A stretch of 64,000 nucleotides of DNA from Mumia quercus (GCF_025506335.1 NZ_JANZYO010000006.1:350349-414348); one strand, 5' to 3'; shown: positions 46,960-55,209, numbered from the stretch's first letter. The notes: generated by a model not told the origin, from the sequence alone. A program made the numbers and translations.

Positions 46960-48741
46960 GTGGCGCGCGAGATCAACACAGTCGGAGTCGTCGGGCTCGG
47001 CACCATGGGTGCCGGCATCGCAGAGGTGCTGGCCCGCAACGGCATCATCGTCGTCGGGGTGGACCGCGACGACGCCGCGCTCGACCACGGTCGCGGCACC
47101 ATCGAGCACTCGACGCAGCGTGCGGCCGACCGCGGCAAGCTCGCCGAGGACGACCGTACGGCGCTGCTCGGTCGCATCACCTACACCACCGACCTCGCGG
47201 CCCTCGCTGACGTCGACCTGGTCATCGAGGCGGTCGTCGAGCAGCTCGACGTCAAGATCGACGTCTTCCAGCAGCTCGACAAGATCGTCCGCGACGACGT
47301 GATCCTCGCGTCCAACACGTCCGCGCTCTCGGTGACCGAGATCGCGTCGGCCACGAAGCTCCCGAGCCGCGTCGTCGGACTGCACTTCTTCAACCCCGCC
47401 CCGGTCCAGGACTTCGTCGAGGTCGTCCGGACGGTCGTCTCCGCGCCCGACGTCGTCGAGGACGCGGTCGCGCTCGCGCAGCGCCTCGGCAAGAGCCCGG
47501 TGACCGTCGGCGACAAGGCGGGCTTCATCGCCAACGCGCTGCTGTTCGCCTACCTCAACCACGCGGCGTCGATGTACGAGGCGCAGTACGCCACGCGCGA
47601 GGACATCGATGCCGCCATGCGGCTCGGCTGCGGCTACCCGATGGGACCGCTCGCGCTGCTCGACCTCATCGGCCTCGACACCGCGTACGAGATCCTCGAG
47701 ACGATGTACCTCCAGGACCGCAAGCGCGTCCACGCGCCGGCGCCGATCCTCAAGCAGATGGTCACCGCGGGCCTCCTCGGCCGGAAGTCCGGGCGCGGCT
47801 TCTACACGTACGCCGGGGAGTACTCGTCGGAGGTCGTGCCCGACGCCTCGACCCCCTCCGCGGACGCCGCCCCACAGCTGCGTCGCCCGATCAGCACGGT
47901 CGGTGTCGTCGGCACCGGCACGATGGCCTCGGGAATCGTGGAGGTCTTCGCCAAGGCGGGCTACGACGTCGTCTTCGTCGGGCGCTCCGAGGACAAGCTC
48001 GACGGCGTCCGGGCGGCCATCACCAAGTCGCTGGACAAGGCGATCTCGCGTGGACGGACCACCGAGGAGAAGAAGGCCGAGGTGCTCGCCCGGCTGACCG
48101 GCAGCACCGAGCGTGAGGCGCTGGCCGACGTCGACATCGTGGTCGAGGCGATCGCCGAGGACCTCGACGTCAAGGTCGAGCTGTTCAAGGACCTGGACCG
48201 CATCTGCAAGCCTGGCGCGATCCTCGCGACTACCACTTCGTCGCTGCCGGTCATCGCCTGCGCGTCGGTCACCGAGCGTCCGGCCGACGTCATCGGCATG
48301 CACTTCTTCAACCCTGCCCCGGTGATGAAGCTCGTCGAGGTCGTCTCCACGGTGGCGACGGCCGACGACGTCACCGAGACGGTGAGCGCCCTGTGCGCCG
48401 ACATCGGCAAGCACGCCGTCTCGTGCGGCGACCGCGCCGGCTTCATCGTCAACGCGCTGCTCTTCCCGTACCTCAACGACGCCGTCAAGATGCTGGAGGC
48501 GCACTATGCGACGGCCGACGACATCGACGTCGCGATGAAGCTCGGCTGCCGCCTGCCGATGGGTCCGTTCGAGCTGCTCGACGTCGTCGGCAACGACGTC
48601 TCGCTGGCGATCGAGCAGACGCTCTTCCGCGAGTTCCGCGAGCCTGCGTGGGCGCCGGCACCGCTGCTGGAGCACCTGGTGACCGCCGGCTACCTCGGGC
48701 GCAAGACCGGCCGCGGCTTCCGCGACTACGCCCGCCGCTGA
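46960..48741 (+). CDS. Tandem (duplicated) 3-hydroxyacyl-CoA dehydrogenase
   Basis: A 593-residue protein made of two complete 3-hydroxybutyryl-CoA dehydrogenase modules. Module 1 (~1-295) has VGLGTMGAGIAEVLARNG, SNTSALSVTEIA and LHFFNPAPVQ. Module 2 (~308-593) has VGTGTMASGIVEV, HFFNPAPVMKLVEVV and MGPFELLDVVGND. Both keep the Rossmann glycines and the His/Glu-region motifs, so both could be active. Unlike FadB there is no enoyl-CoA hydratase domain. It interconverts 3-hydroxyacyl-CoA and 3-oxoacyl-CoA and would feed Ccr through crotonyl-CoA. The GTG has AGGAG 8 nt upstream and an acyl-CoA-type operator on its promoter. Confidence 0.9.
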   Translation: MAREINTVGVVGLGTMGAGIAEVLARNGIIVVGVDRDDAALDHGRGTIEHSTQRAADRGKLAEDDRTALLGRITYTTDLAALADVDLVIEAVVEQLDVKIDVFQQLDKIVRDDVILASNTSALSVTEIASATKLPSRVVGLHFFNPAPVQDFVEVVRTVVSAPDVVEDAVALAQRLGKSPVTVGDKAGFIANALLFAYLNHAASMYEAQYATREDIDAAMRLGCGYPMGPLALLDLIGLDTAYEILETMYLQDRKRVHAPAPILKQMVTAGLLGRKSGRGFYTYAGEYSSEVVPDASTPSADAAPQLRRPISTVGVVGTGTMASGIVEVFAKAGYDVVFVGRSEDKLDGVRAAITKSLDKAISRGRTTEEKKAEVLARLTGSTEREALADVDIVVEAIAEDLDVKVELFKDLDRICKPGAILATTTSSLPVIACASVTERPADVIGMHFFNPAPVMKLVEVVSTVATADDVTETVSALCADIGKHAVSCGDRAGFIVNALLFPYLNDAVKMLEAHYATADDIDVAMKLGCRLPMGPFELLDVVGNDVSLAIEQTLFREFREPAWAPAPLLEHLVTAGYLGRKTGRGFRDYARR

Positions 48742-48763
48742 GGGGCCCCCGTACGCTGGTGGC

Positions 48764-49045
48764 ATGTCCCGCCGACGTCGCACACCCCGTGGTCCGCGGG
48801 GCGCCCCACCGCCGTTGAACGGTGGTCACCAGCGCGTCGAGGAGCGCAGCGACGGCGACTGGGTCGTCCGGACGATCACCGGTGCGACGTCGACGAAGAC
48901 CTACACCTGTCCCGGCTGCGCCCAGACGATCCGTCCGGCCACGCCGCACGTCGTCGTCTGGCCGCTGGAGCCCTCGCTCCTGAGCTCCTCCGGGCTCGAG
49001 GAGCGTCGGCACTGGCACACCCCCTGCTGGCGCCGTCGCCGTTGA
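48764..49045 (+). CDS. Small zinc-ribbon-like protein of unknown function
   Basis: A 93-residue basic protein. After an Arg/Pro-rich start, the core has CPGCAQTI and a later HWHTPCW, giving Cys/Cys and His/Cys pairs that could bind zinc. I recall uncharacterised actinobacterial relatives. TACGCT (48752-48757) lies 6 nt before the ATG, indicating a leaderless transcript. A strong hairpin follows 5 nt after the stop. Confidence 0.65.
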   Translation: MSRRRRTPRGPRGAPPPLNGGHQRVEERSDGDWVVRTITGATSTKTYTCPGCAQTIRPATPHVVVWPLEPSLLSSSGLEERRHWHTPCWRRRR

Positions 49046-49049
49046 CACG

Positions 49050-49102
49050 GCCCTGCCTCACCCCGGACGGGTGAGGCAGGGCACTCGCGCCACGGCGACA
49101 CT
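49050..49102 (+). promoter_or_regulatory. Inverted repeat with TCACCC-N5-GGGTGA site and -10, promoter of yihY-like gene
   Basis: A perfect 14-bp stem (49050-49063 with 49069-49082) encloses CGGAC. Its core TCACCC-CGGAC-GGGTGA (49058-49074) is a perfect copy of a palindrome found at four other promoters nearby. Its centre lies 31 bp before the -10-like GACACT (49097-49102), which is 6 nt before the GTG start. The same stem could terminate transcription of the gene ending at 49045, though no T tract follows. Confidence 0.6.
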
Positions 49103-49108
49103 TGGCCA

Positions 49109-49990
49109 GTGGTACGGGGTGTCGACACCAGGGTCTGGCGCAGGAGAGTCGCTGCCGCCAGGGCGTGGTTCGACGCGTCCTTCCTCGGCCGCTGCGTACG
49201 CCAGATGTACGAGATCGACGGCCGCAACCGGGCGATCACCCTCGCCGGCCAGGCGTTCATCGCCCTCATCCCGCTGCTCGTCGTCGGGTCGAGCTGGTTG
49301 TCGGCGTCGGGGGACCAGCAGGTCGACGAGCTGTTCATCGACTACTTCGGGCTGACCGGCAGCGCCGAGGAGGCGGTGAGCCTCCTCTTCGCCTCGCCGC
49401 CGGACGTCGCCGGCGGGTTCTCGCTCGGCAGCTTCCTGATCCTCCTCCTGTCGATCGGGTCGTTCTCGCGCTCGCTCCAGCGGATGTACGAGCTGGCCTG
49501 GTCGCGCGACGCGGCGCCGCGGGTGAAGGCCGCCTCGGCAGGGCTGCTAGGCGTGTTCTTCATGCTGGTGATGTTCGTCGGGGTGGGGTGGGTGGGCCAC
49601 CTGCTCGGACCGGCGGGCGTCCCGGTGCAGGTCGTCCTGTCGGTCCCGCTGTGGATGATCCTGCTGCGGATCGAGCTCACCGGCCGTGCCACCGTCGCCG
49701 ACCTGCTGCCCGCCGCGGTCCTGACGACGCTCGTCCAGGTCGCCGCCGGCTGGTGGACCCACCTCTACGTCCCGCACCTCATCGCCGTCGATGCGCAGCG
49801 CTACGGCGTGATCGGTGTCGCGTTCGCGATCGTCGCGTGGCTGGTCATCGTGGCGTACGTCCTGGTCGGGACCGCCGTCGTCGGCTACGAGCTCTCGCGC
49901 TGGATGAGCGAGCGGGGACTCACCGTGCGCATGATGTCGTCGGCGGGCCGCCTCGTCCCGCACCACGTCCACGACCAGGAGGGTCCATGA
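49109..49990 (+). CDS. YihY/BrkB family membrane protein
   Basis: A 293-residue polytopic protein with about six transmembrane helices. The N-terminal amphipathic segment and the helices RAITLAGQAFIALIPLL, FLILLLSIGSFSRSLQRMY and LLPAAVLTTLVQVAAGWW match the YihY/BrkB (YhjD-like) family, whose transport role is unsettled. The GTG at 49109 follows GACACT by 6 nt. It overlaps the phosphatase gene by 4 nt (ATGA), so the two form an operon under the TCACCC-type site. Confidence 0.8.
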   Translation: MVRGVDTRVWRRRVAAARAWFDASFLGRCVRQMYEIDGRNRAITLAGQAFIALIPLLVVGSSWLSASGDQQVDELFIDYFGLTGSAEEAVSLLFASPPDVAGGFSLGSFLILLLSIGSFSRSLQRMYELAWSRDAAPRVKAASAGLLGVFFMLVMFVGVGWVGHLLGPAGVPVQVVLSVPLWMILLRIELTGRATVADLLPAAVLTTLVQVAAGWWTHLYVPHLIAVDAQRYGVIGVAFAIVAWLVIVAYVLVGTAVVGYELSRWMSERGLTVRMMSSAGRLVPHHVHDQEGP

Positions 49991-50799
49991 CCAGTCCCGC
50001 CACGCACCCCGGCGCACCCATCCCGCTCCCGACGCTGCCGAACCTGCGCAGCCTCGGTGGATGGGTGACGACCGACGGGCGCCGCGTCCGAGACGGCATG
50101 CTCTTCCGCTCGACCGACCTCAGCCGGCTGAGCGGCCCGGACCTCGAGGAGCTGACCCGCCTCGGGGTGACGACGGTCTTCGACCTGAGGACCGAGGCCG
50201 AGCGCACCCAGCGGCCCGACGTCGCTCTGCCGGGCGCCGAGGAGATCGTGTTGGACGTCCTCGCTGACGACACCGAAGCGGCACCCTCCGACATGGTGAC
50301 CGTCCTCGAGGAACCACACCGCGTGGCAGCGGTCCTCGAGGACGGGAAGGCCGAGGCGATGCTGCGCCAGGCGTACCAGCAGCTCGTCACGCTCCCGAGC
50401 GCGTGCGCGGCGTACCGGCGGTTCTTCGCCGAGCTCCTCGCGCCAGGGCGTGGCCCGGTGCTGTTCCACTGCACGACGGGCAAGGACCGTACGGGATGGG
50501 CGGCGGCGACGACCCTGCTCATGCTCGGGGTGCCGGAGGAGGACGTGCGTCGCGAGTACCTGCTGACCAACGAGCAGCTGCTCCCCGCGCTCCAGCCGGT
50601 GTTCGACACGTTCGCGGCGCACGGCGGAGACCCCGAGCTGCTCCGTCCGCTCCTCGGCGTCAGGGCGTCGTACCTCGAGACGAGCCTCGCCCAGGTGCGC
50701 ACCTCGTACGGCGACCTGGAGACGTACTTCACCGACGTGCTGGGCGTCGACGCGGCGCGGCGGGCGGTGCTGCGGGAGCGCCTGACCGAGGAGAAGTAG
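49987..50799 (+). CDS. PtpB-type tyrosine/phosphoinositide protein phosphatase
   Basis: A 270-residue phosphatase of the MptpB (Rv0153c) family. The P-loop is HCTTGKDRTG with nucleophile Cys162 and Arg168; the lysine and aspartate in the loop are typical of MptpB and of phosphoinositide phosphatases. The N-terminal NLRSLGGW and FRSTDLSRLS segments also fit. A secretion signal is not visible. It is translationally coupled to the yihY-like gene. Confidence 0.88.
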   Translation: MTSPATHPGAPIPLPTLPNLRSLGGWVTTDGRRVRDGMLFRSTDLSRLSGPDLEELTRLGVTTVFDLRTEAERTQRPDVALPGAEEIVLDVLADDTEAAPSDMVTVLEEPHRVAAVLEDGKAEAMLRQAYQQLVTLPSACAAYRRFFAELLAPGRGPVLFHCTTGKDRTGWAAATTLLMLGVPEEDVRREYLLTNEQLLPALQPVFDTFAAHGGDPELLRPLLGVRASYLETSLAQVRTSYGDLETYFTDVLGVDAARRAVLRERLTEEK

Positions 50800-50814
50800 C
50801 CGGCACGCACCACT

Positions 50815-50859
50815 TCACCCGCGAGGGGTGATCCGGCGCGCGGCAGCGGACCGCACAGT
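50815..50859 (+). promoter_or_regulatory. Perfect TCACCC-N5-GGGTGA site and promoter of the DUF6325 operon
   Basis: TCACCC-GCGAG-GGGTGA (50815-50831) is a perfect copy of the cluster palindrome. Its centre (50823) lies 31 bp before the -10-like CACAGT (50854-50859), predicting a start near 50866 and a short leader with GAGAGGGGAC as ribosome site. The position near -43 suits an activator. Confidence 0.6.
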
Positions 50860-50891
50860 AGGAGCACAGACGTCCAGAGAGGGGACATCCG

Positions 50892-51344
50892 ATGGCGGAC
50901 ACCGTCACACCGGCCGGCCCGGTCGACATCGCCGTGCTGGGATTCCTGGAAGGGGCTGAGCCCGACGGCAGCGTGGCCACGGTCGTCGCCGAGGCCGTCG
51001 CGAGCGGCGCCGTACGCCTGCTCGACGCCGTGATCGTCTCCCGTGGCGAGGACGGGGACGTGACGGTGGTCGACGTCGACGACGGCGACGCGGTCCGCGA
51101 GGTGCTTGGCCTCGACGTCGACGTCCCCGGACTGCTGGGCGAGGAGGACATCCTCGCGATCGCCGAGGCCGTGCCCGCCGGCGCGTCCGCGGTGCTCGTC
51201 GTCTGGGAGAACGTGTGGGCTGCACGCTTCTCCGCGGCGCTCGACGCCGTCGGGGGCGTCGTGCTCGCGCACGAACGCATCGACCGTTCCGACCTCGACG
51301 CCGTCGTCGCGGCGTGGGGATCCGAAGAGAGGAGACAGGCATGA
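50892..51344 (+). CDS. DUF6325 family protein
   Basis: A 150-residue acidic protein. The pattern GPVDIAVLGFLEGAE, GLLGEEDI, LVVWENVWAARF and VVLAHERI matches DUF6325 as I recall it, a family related to DUF1269. In other genomes it often sits beside SHOCT proteins, as here. The function is unknown; there is no signal peptide. It overlaps the SHOCT gene by 4 nt (ATGA) and is under a TCACCC-type site. Confidence 0.8.
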   Translation: MADTVTPAGPVDIAVLGFLEGAEPDGSVATVVAEAVASGAVRLLDAVIVSRGEDGDVTVVDVDDGDAVREVLGLDVDVPGLLGEEDILAIAEAVPAGASAVLVVWENVWAARFSAALDAVGGVVLAHERIDRSDLDAVVAAWGSEERRQA

Positions 51345-51688
51345 TCGGCGGACGGGGAGGCCGCCCGGGCCTGATCGGCCTCGCGGCGAGGACGGCTGTG
51401 GTGGCCGGGACCGCGGGCGCGGTGAACAACCGGATGCAGCGCCGCCAGGACGAGCGCTATCAGCAGGAAGCGCAGGCCCAGGCGTACGAGCAGCAGCAAC
51501 AGCAGGCGGCGATGCAGGCCGCAGCGCAGCAGGCGGCCGCGGCACAGCAGTACGCCCCTGCACAGCCGGCACCGGCGGCGGGCACCGACGTCGTCAGCCA
51601 GCTGGAGCGGCTCGCGGCGCTGCAGCAGCAGGGGATCCTGACCGCAGAGGAGTTCGCGGCGCAGAAGGCGAAGATCCTCGGCGGCTGA
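51341..51688 (+). CDS. SHOCT domain protein
   Basis: A 115-residue protein. A short hydrophobic or basic N-terminus (GLAARTAVVAGTAGAVNNR) precedes a Gln/Ala-rich region (~40-80) and a C-terminal SHOCT module (QLERLAALQQQGILTAEEF, then AAQKAKILGG), a short helical oligomerisation motif. It may tether or multimerise other proteins. GAGGAG lies about 8 nt upstream of the ATG at 51341. It is coupled to the DUF6325 gene. Confidence 0.82.
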   Translation: MIGGRGGRPGLIGLAARTAVVAGTAGAVNNRMQRRQDERYQQEAQAQAYEQQQQQAAMQAAAQQAAAAQQYAPAQPAPAAGTDVVSQLERLAALQQQGILTAEEFAAQKAKILGG

Positions 51689-51689
51689 A

Positions 51690-51735
51690 TCACCCCGCTG
51701 GTGTGATGCCGGCGCGGCGGGGAGCGGGCCACCCT
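51690..51735 (+). promoter_or_regulatory. TCACCC-N5-GTGTGA site and promoter of the DUF7144 gene
   Basis: TCACCC-CGCTG-GTGTGA (51690-51706) is one mismatch from the cluster palindrome. Its centre (51698) lies 32 bp before a -10-like CACCCT (51730-51735). This predicts a start near 51742 and a leader of about 40 nt ending in AAGGAG. Confidence 0.55.
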
Positions 51736-51780
51736 GGCGGTATGCGGCGGGGTGGCCGCCGCACTGATGAAGGAGACCGC

Positions 51781-52188
51781 ATGTCCAGCCGTACCGGCAC
51801 TCGCACCAGCAACCCGTGGGCACAGGGACTCACGATCTTCGCGGCCGCCATGCTCGCGATCATCGGCTTCGTCCAGGTGTTCCAGGGGATCGCCGCCATC
51901 GCGAAGGACGACGTGCTCGTCCGTACCGAGAACTACGTCTACGCGTTCAACGTCACGACCTGGGGCTGGATCCACCTGGTGCTCGGCGTGCTCTTCATCG
52001 TGATCGCATTCGCGATCATGTCCGGCAACGCCTTCGCGCGCGGGGCCGGCATCGGCCTGGCGATCCTCTCGATCATCGCGAACTTCCTGTGGCTCCCGTA
52101 CTACCCGATCTGGGGAATCATCATCATCGCGTTCAACGTGTTCCTGATCTGGGCACTGGCCAACTACACACCCGACTTCGACAGCTGA
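51781..52188 (+). CDS. Four-span membrane protein (DUF7144-like)
   Basis: A 135-residue protein with four transmembrane helices: LTIFAAAMLAIIGFVQVFQG, GWIHLVLGVLFIVIAFAIMS, GIGLAILSIIANFLWLPYY and IWGIIIIAFNVFLIWALA. The FVQVFQGIAAI and YVYAFNVTTWGW segments match a family of small actinobacterial membrane proteins (DUF7144 as I recall). An AAGGAG site precedes the ATG. The TCACCC-type site upstream places it in the local regulon. Confidence 0.78.
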   Translation: MSSRTGTRTSNPWAQGLTIFAAAMLAIIGFVQVFQGIAAIAKDDVLVRTENYVYAFNVTTWGWIHLVLGVLFIVIAFAIMSGNAFARGAGIGLAILSIIANFLWLPYYPIWGIIIIAFNVFLIWALANYTPDFDS

Positions 52189-52225
52189 GGGGTACCCAGC
52201 GCGCGGCACCCCGGAAGGAGTGCTC

Positions 52226-52486
52226 GTGACGAGCGCCTCGCCCGGCCGACCCACCTCGTACGAGATCGTCGTGCGGGCGGAGCTGAGCGAGGCGCTCGTC
52301 GCGTCGTTGCAGGCGTTGCGGCTGCGCGTCGAGCCGGGAGGGACGGTGGCGCTGCGTGGTGCGTTCCGCGACCGGGCCGAGCTCCTCGGGGCGCTGCAGG
52401 CGCTGGAGGAGCTCGGTGTCGACCTGATCGAGGTGACGCCCGCCGACGACGACGGCTACGAGACAGGGGAGCCGGGGTCCGGCTGA
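52226..52486 (+). CDS. Small protein, paralogue of the 54.9-kb gene
   Basis: An 86-residue soluble protein of the pattern YEIVVRAELSEALV, then ALRGAFRDRAELLGAL and ALEELGVDLIEV. It aligns by eye over ~65 residues with the product of 54927-55148 (LLRGRFDGLAELNDLL, ALDDLGLSLVSV), so the two are paralogues. The fold looks like a beta-alpha-beta unit; function unknown. AAGGAG precedes the GTG at 52226. It follows the DUF7144-like gene by 37 nt and its 3' end overlaps the convergent gene by 31 bp. Confidence 0.7.
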   Translation: MTSASPGRPTSYEIVVRAELSEALVASLQALRLRVEPGGTVALRGAFRDRAELLGALQALEELGVDLIEVTPADDDGYETGEPGSG

Positions 52487-53781
52487 CGGGGCCCGGCGAC
52501 CAGCTCGACCACCACGAGCCCCACCACCACGAGGACCACGATCACCAGGGCGTCTCCTCCGCTCGGATGGTCGAGGGCGACATAGGCGAGCACGCCGAGC
52601 GCCACCACCGACACGCGGGCGAAGGTGCGGTAGGTGGCCACGAACGTCGACACCGGTCCGCGCGCGATGCCCGACCGCTCACGCATCCGCCCCGCCGCAC
52701 CGACGACACCCGTACGCAGGGCTGCGCCGGCACCGGTCGGCGCGAGCAGGAAGGCAGTCGCGGCGACGGCCAGTGCCACGACGAGCACCGCCCGCAGTGC
52801 CGTACGGAGGAAGAGGACGAGCTGGTCGTAGATCGCGGCTGCGGCGTCGGTCGGCAGGACGTCGGTCGGGACGGCGTCGAGGTAGAGCGGACGGACGATG
52901 TTGAGCACCAGCCCCAGGAGCACCATCGCCAGGGCCACGCAGACCCCGACCGCGAGCAGTGCTCGCCGCCGGTCGTGGGCCACCAGCACCGCGGTGGCGA
53001 GCAGGGCGAGGGCGAGGATCGGGAGCACGCGCGAGGCGGTCTCGAGCCAGCTGAACCACGTCTGCGCCTTCCCGATGTCGTCGGACTGGAAGAGCACGAA
53101 CGTGGCGTCGACCTCCGGGATGCGCTCGGCAAGCGCGAACCCGCGGTCGACGAGGAGCTGCTTGGCAGCCTCGACGAACGACGCGACGTTGACGCTCACG
53201 GCGTTGTCGCTCACCTGGATCTGGCTGCTGCTCGAGCCGGTGAGCACGGCCACCGCCTGGTCGTGCGCCTCGCGGTTGGCCGTGACCCAGGCCTCCTCGA
53301 ACGTGTCCGAGCGGACGACGCGCGCGACCGTGTCACGCACGAAATTCTCTACCGCGTCCGTCAGGGGGGACGCGAGCGCCGGCAGCAGCGGTGCGGCACG
53401 CGGCGGGACGAAGGCCTGCTGCGCGAGCGCGTCGAGCGCCTCTCGCGTCACCTCGTCGACCTTGAGCTGCGTGACGATCACGTCGGTCACGAGCGTCGTG
53501 AGAGCGTTCTGCACCGCCGGCTCCGAGGCCAGGGGCGCGACGGTCTCGACGTAGCGGTCTGTGTCGCCGATCTCGTCGTGCGCCCACGTGGCGACGACCG
53601 ACAGGGGGGCGAGCAGAGCGCCGAGGAGGACGAGGACCGCCACCAGCGGCGTTCGCCACCAACCGGACCGGCCGTCGCGCGCGGAGGGAGGTGGGGGCGC
53701 GGCGCCCGTCTGCTCGGCGGCCAGCTGCTGCCTCAGCGCGGCCACCTCGGCGCGGAGCCGCTCGACCTCGTTCTCGCTCAT
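52456..53781 (-). CDS. Large membrane protein with extracytoplasmic domain, unknown function
   Basis: A 441-residue protein. A short coiled coil (VERLRAEVAALRQQLAAEQ) precedes one transmembrane helix (~45-68), a ~190-residue probably extracytoplasmic helical domain with polar Ser-rich turns, and about four further helices (~260-280, 290-310, 335-360, 395-435). I recall similar uncharacterised actinobacterial membrane proteins but no name. It overlaps the AI-2E permease gene by 4 nt and should be in its operon. GGGAG precedes the ATG. Confidence 0.7.
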   Translation of the reverse strand: MSENEVERLRAEVAALRQQLAAEQTGAAPPPPSARDGRSGWWRTPLVAVLVLLGALLAPLSVVATWAHDEIGDTDRYVETVAPLASEPAVQNALTTLVTDVIVTQLKVDEVTREALDALAQQAFVPPRAAPLLPALASPLTDAVENFVRDTVARVVRSDTFEEAWVTANREAHDQAVAVLTGSSSSQIQVSDNAVSVNVASFVEAAKQLLVDRGFALAERIPEVDATFVLFQSDDIGKAQTWFSWLETASRVLPILALALLATAVLVAHDRRRALLAVGVCVALAMVLLGLVLNIVRPLYLDAVPTDVLPTDAAAAIYDQLVLFLRTALRAVLVVALAVAATAFLLAPTGAGAALRTGVVGAAGRMRERSGIARGPVSTFVATYRTFARVSVVALGVLAYVALDHPSGGDALVIVVLVVVGLVVVELVAGPRQPDPGSPVS

Positions 53782-54860
53782 GGGGTGCTCCCTTCCGCAG
53801 ACTTCGGCGCCGGATGACTGGACAGGAGCGGACCTATCCATCCGCGATCCGGGCTGACGTCGACGAAGACGGCCTTGACGAAGAGGGTGAGCGGGATCGC
53901 GAGGATCGCGCCGATCCCGCCGAAGAGGGTCGCCCAGAAGACGAGCGAGAGGAAGGTGAGCGACCCGGACAACCCGACCGTGTTGCCGACCACGCGGGGC
54001 TGGACGAGGGTCTGCAGGACGAAGTTGACCGCGCAGTACACGACGATGACGGCGATCGCCGTGCCCCACCCGTGGTCGAGGAGAGCGATGATCGTCGGCG
54101 GGATGATGCCGATGATGAAGCCGATGTTGGGGATGTAGTTGGTCAGGAACGCGAGGATGCCCCACAGCCACGGATCGCGGATGTCCAGGGCGTAGAGCGC
54201 GACGACGTCGACGAGTGCGACGACGAGGCCGAAGAGCGTCGAGACCACCAGGTACGAGCGCGTCCCGCGGGCGAACCGCCCGAACGCCTCCGCCGTCCGC
54301 GACCCGCTCGCCGGCACCATCCGCAGCTTGGACGCGAACGCGCCGGCGTCGGTGGCGACGAAGAAGAGCAGCACCACGATGAAGAAGATGCTCGAGAAGG
54401 CGCCCGCCACCCCGCCGATGAGGTCGGTCGCAATCCCGACAAGGCTCCCCAGGTCGACGGCACTGATCATCTCGTGGACCTGCGCGCTCCCGATGCCCCA
54501 CGACTCGAGAAGGTCGCCGACGTCGTCGACGAACTGTTGGAACTGCGGTTCGTACTCGCCGAGCAGCGTCGCGAACCTGCCGGCCGCGACGAGCAGCGCC
54601 ATCCCGAAGCCCGCGACGATCGCGTAGACCGCGAGCAGCGTGGTCCCGGTCGCGAGCCACTCAGGGATGCCCCGCCTCACCGCGTAGTCGCGGATCGGCT
54701 GGACGGCCACGACGAGCACCAGGGCGAGGATGAGCGGAGCGATGATGCCGGAGAACGCCCGCAGACCGAGGGCTGCGGCGAGCGCACCGGCGCACGTGAG
54801 GATGAGGAGCGGCTCGCGAGGGATCGCGGGCCGCGCCGCGGGGTCTCGGTCATCGGGCAC
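53778..54860 (-). CDS. AI-2E family transporter
   Basis: A 360-residue polytopic protein with about eight transmembrane helices. The C-terminal signature (AFLTNYIPNIGFIIGIIPPT, FVLQTLVQPRVVGNTVGLS, then FWATLFGGIGAILAIPL) is that of the AI-2E/YdiK/PerM permease family. Family members include a sodium-proton antiporter as well as putative autoinducer exporters, so the substrate is open. The GTG at 54858-54860 follows TAGCGT by 6 nt (leaderless). A TCACCC-type site lies upstream. Confidence 0.85.
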   Translation of the reverse strand: MPDDRDPAARPAIPREPLLILTCAGALAAALGLRAFSGIIAPLILALVLVVAVQPIRDYAVRRGIPEWLATGTTLLAVYAIVAGFGMALLVAAGRFATLLGEYEPQFQQFVDDVGDLLESWGIGSAQVHEMISAVDLGSLVGIATDLIGGVAGAFSSIFFIVVLLFFVATDAGAFASKLRMVPASGSRTAEAFGRFARGTRSYLVVSTLFGLVVALVDVVALYALDIRDPWLWGILAFLTNYIPNIGFIIGIIPPTIIALLDHGWGTAIAVIVVYCAVNFVLQTLVQPRVVGNTVGLSGSLTFLSLVFWATLFGGIGAILAIPLTLFVKAVFVDVSPDRGWIGPLLSSHPAPKSAEGSTP

Positions 54861-54866
54861 GACTCG

Positions 54867-54911
54867 ACGCTAGGACAGCACGGGGCGCCCCGACTCACCC
54901 TTACGGAGTGA
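54867..54911 (-). promoter_or_regulatory. TCACCC-N5-GAGTGA site and promoter of the AI-2E operon
   Basis: TCACCC-TTACG-GAGTGA (54895-54911) differs from the perfect palindrome at one base. Its centre (54903) lies 31 bp upstream, on the minus strand, of the -10 TAGCGT (54867-54872), which is 6 nt before the GTG start. The site is therefore centred near -43 of a leaderless transcript. Confidence 0.6.
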
Positions 54912-54926
54912 GATGAGGCGCTCGTC

Positions 54927-55148
54927 TCAGTCCGCCTGGCGTACCGAGACGAGCGAGAGCCCCAGGTCGTCCAGAGCGAAGAGCAGGTCGTTGAGCTCGG
55001 CGAGCCCGTCGAAGCGCCCCCGGAGGAGGAGACGCCCGCGCTCCTCGGTGACGCTCAGCCCTCGGGCGGTGGTGGCGCGGGTGACCGCATCGGTCAGCGC
55101 ACCGGTGACGACGACGACGTACGGCGTCCCCTCGTCCTCGGTGTCCAT
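54927..55148 (-). CDS. Small protein, paralogue of the 52.2-kb gene
   Basis: A 73-residue acidic protein. It shares the core pattern (YVVVVTGALTDAV, LLRGRFDGLAELNDLLFALD, then LGLSLVSV) with the product of 52226-52486. Both belong to the same predicted regulon. The ATG at 55146-55148 follows a -10-like CAGAAT by 6 nt. It lies 61 nt downstream of the LAL regulator gene on the same strand but appears to have its own promoter. Confidence 0.7.
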   Translation of the reverse strand: MDTEDEGTPYVVVVTGALTDAVTRATTARGLSVTEERGRLLLRGRFDGLAELNDLLFALDDLGLSLVSVRQAD

Positions 55149-55154
55149 GTCCAC

Positions 55155-55200
55155 ATTCTGGAGTTGCGCCCGGGCGCCGCGGCTCACCCGTTGGGGGCGA
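55155..55200 (-). promoter_or_regulatory. TCACCC-N5-GGGCGA site and promoter of the 73-residue protein gene
   Basis: TCACCC-GTTGG-GGGCGA (55184-55200) differs from the perfect palindrome at one base. Its centre (55192) is 32 bp upstream, on the minus strand, of the -10-like CAGAAT (55155-55160), which is 6 nt before the ATG. It lies between the LAL regulator gene and this gene. Confidence 0.55.
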
Positions 55201-55209
55201 GATCTGCGG

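Noticed and set aside
49050-49082. Simple terminator for the gene ending at 49045
   Set aside because: Termination is possible, but there is no T tract and the stem core is exactly the TCACCC-N5-GGGTGA palindrome at the same distance from a -10 as in four other promoters, so a regulatory reading is preferred.
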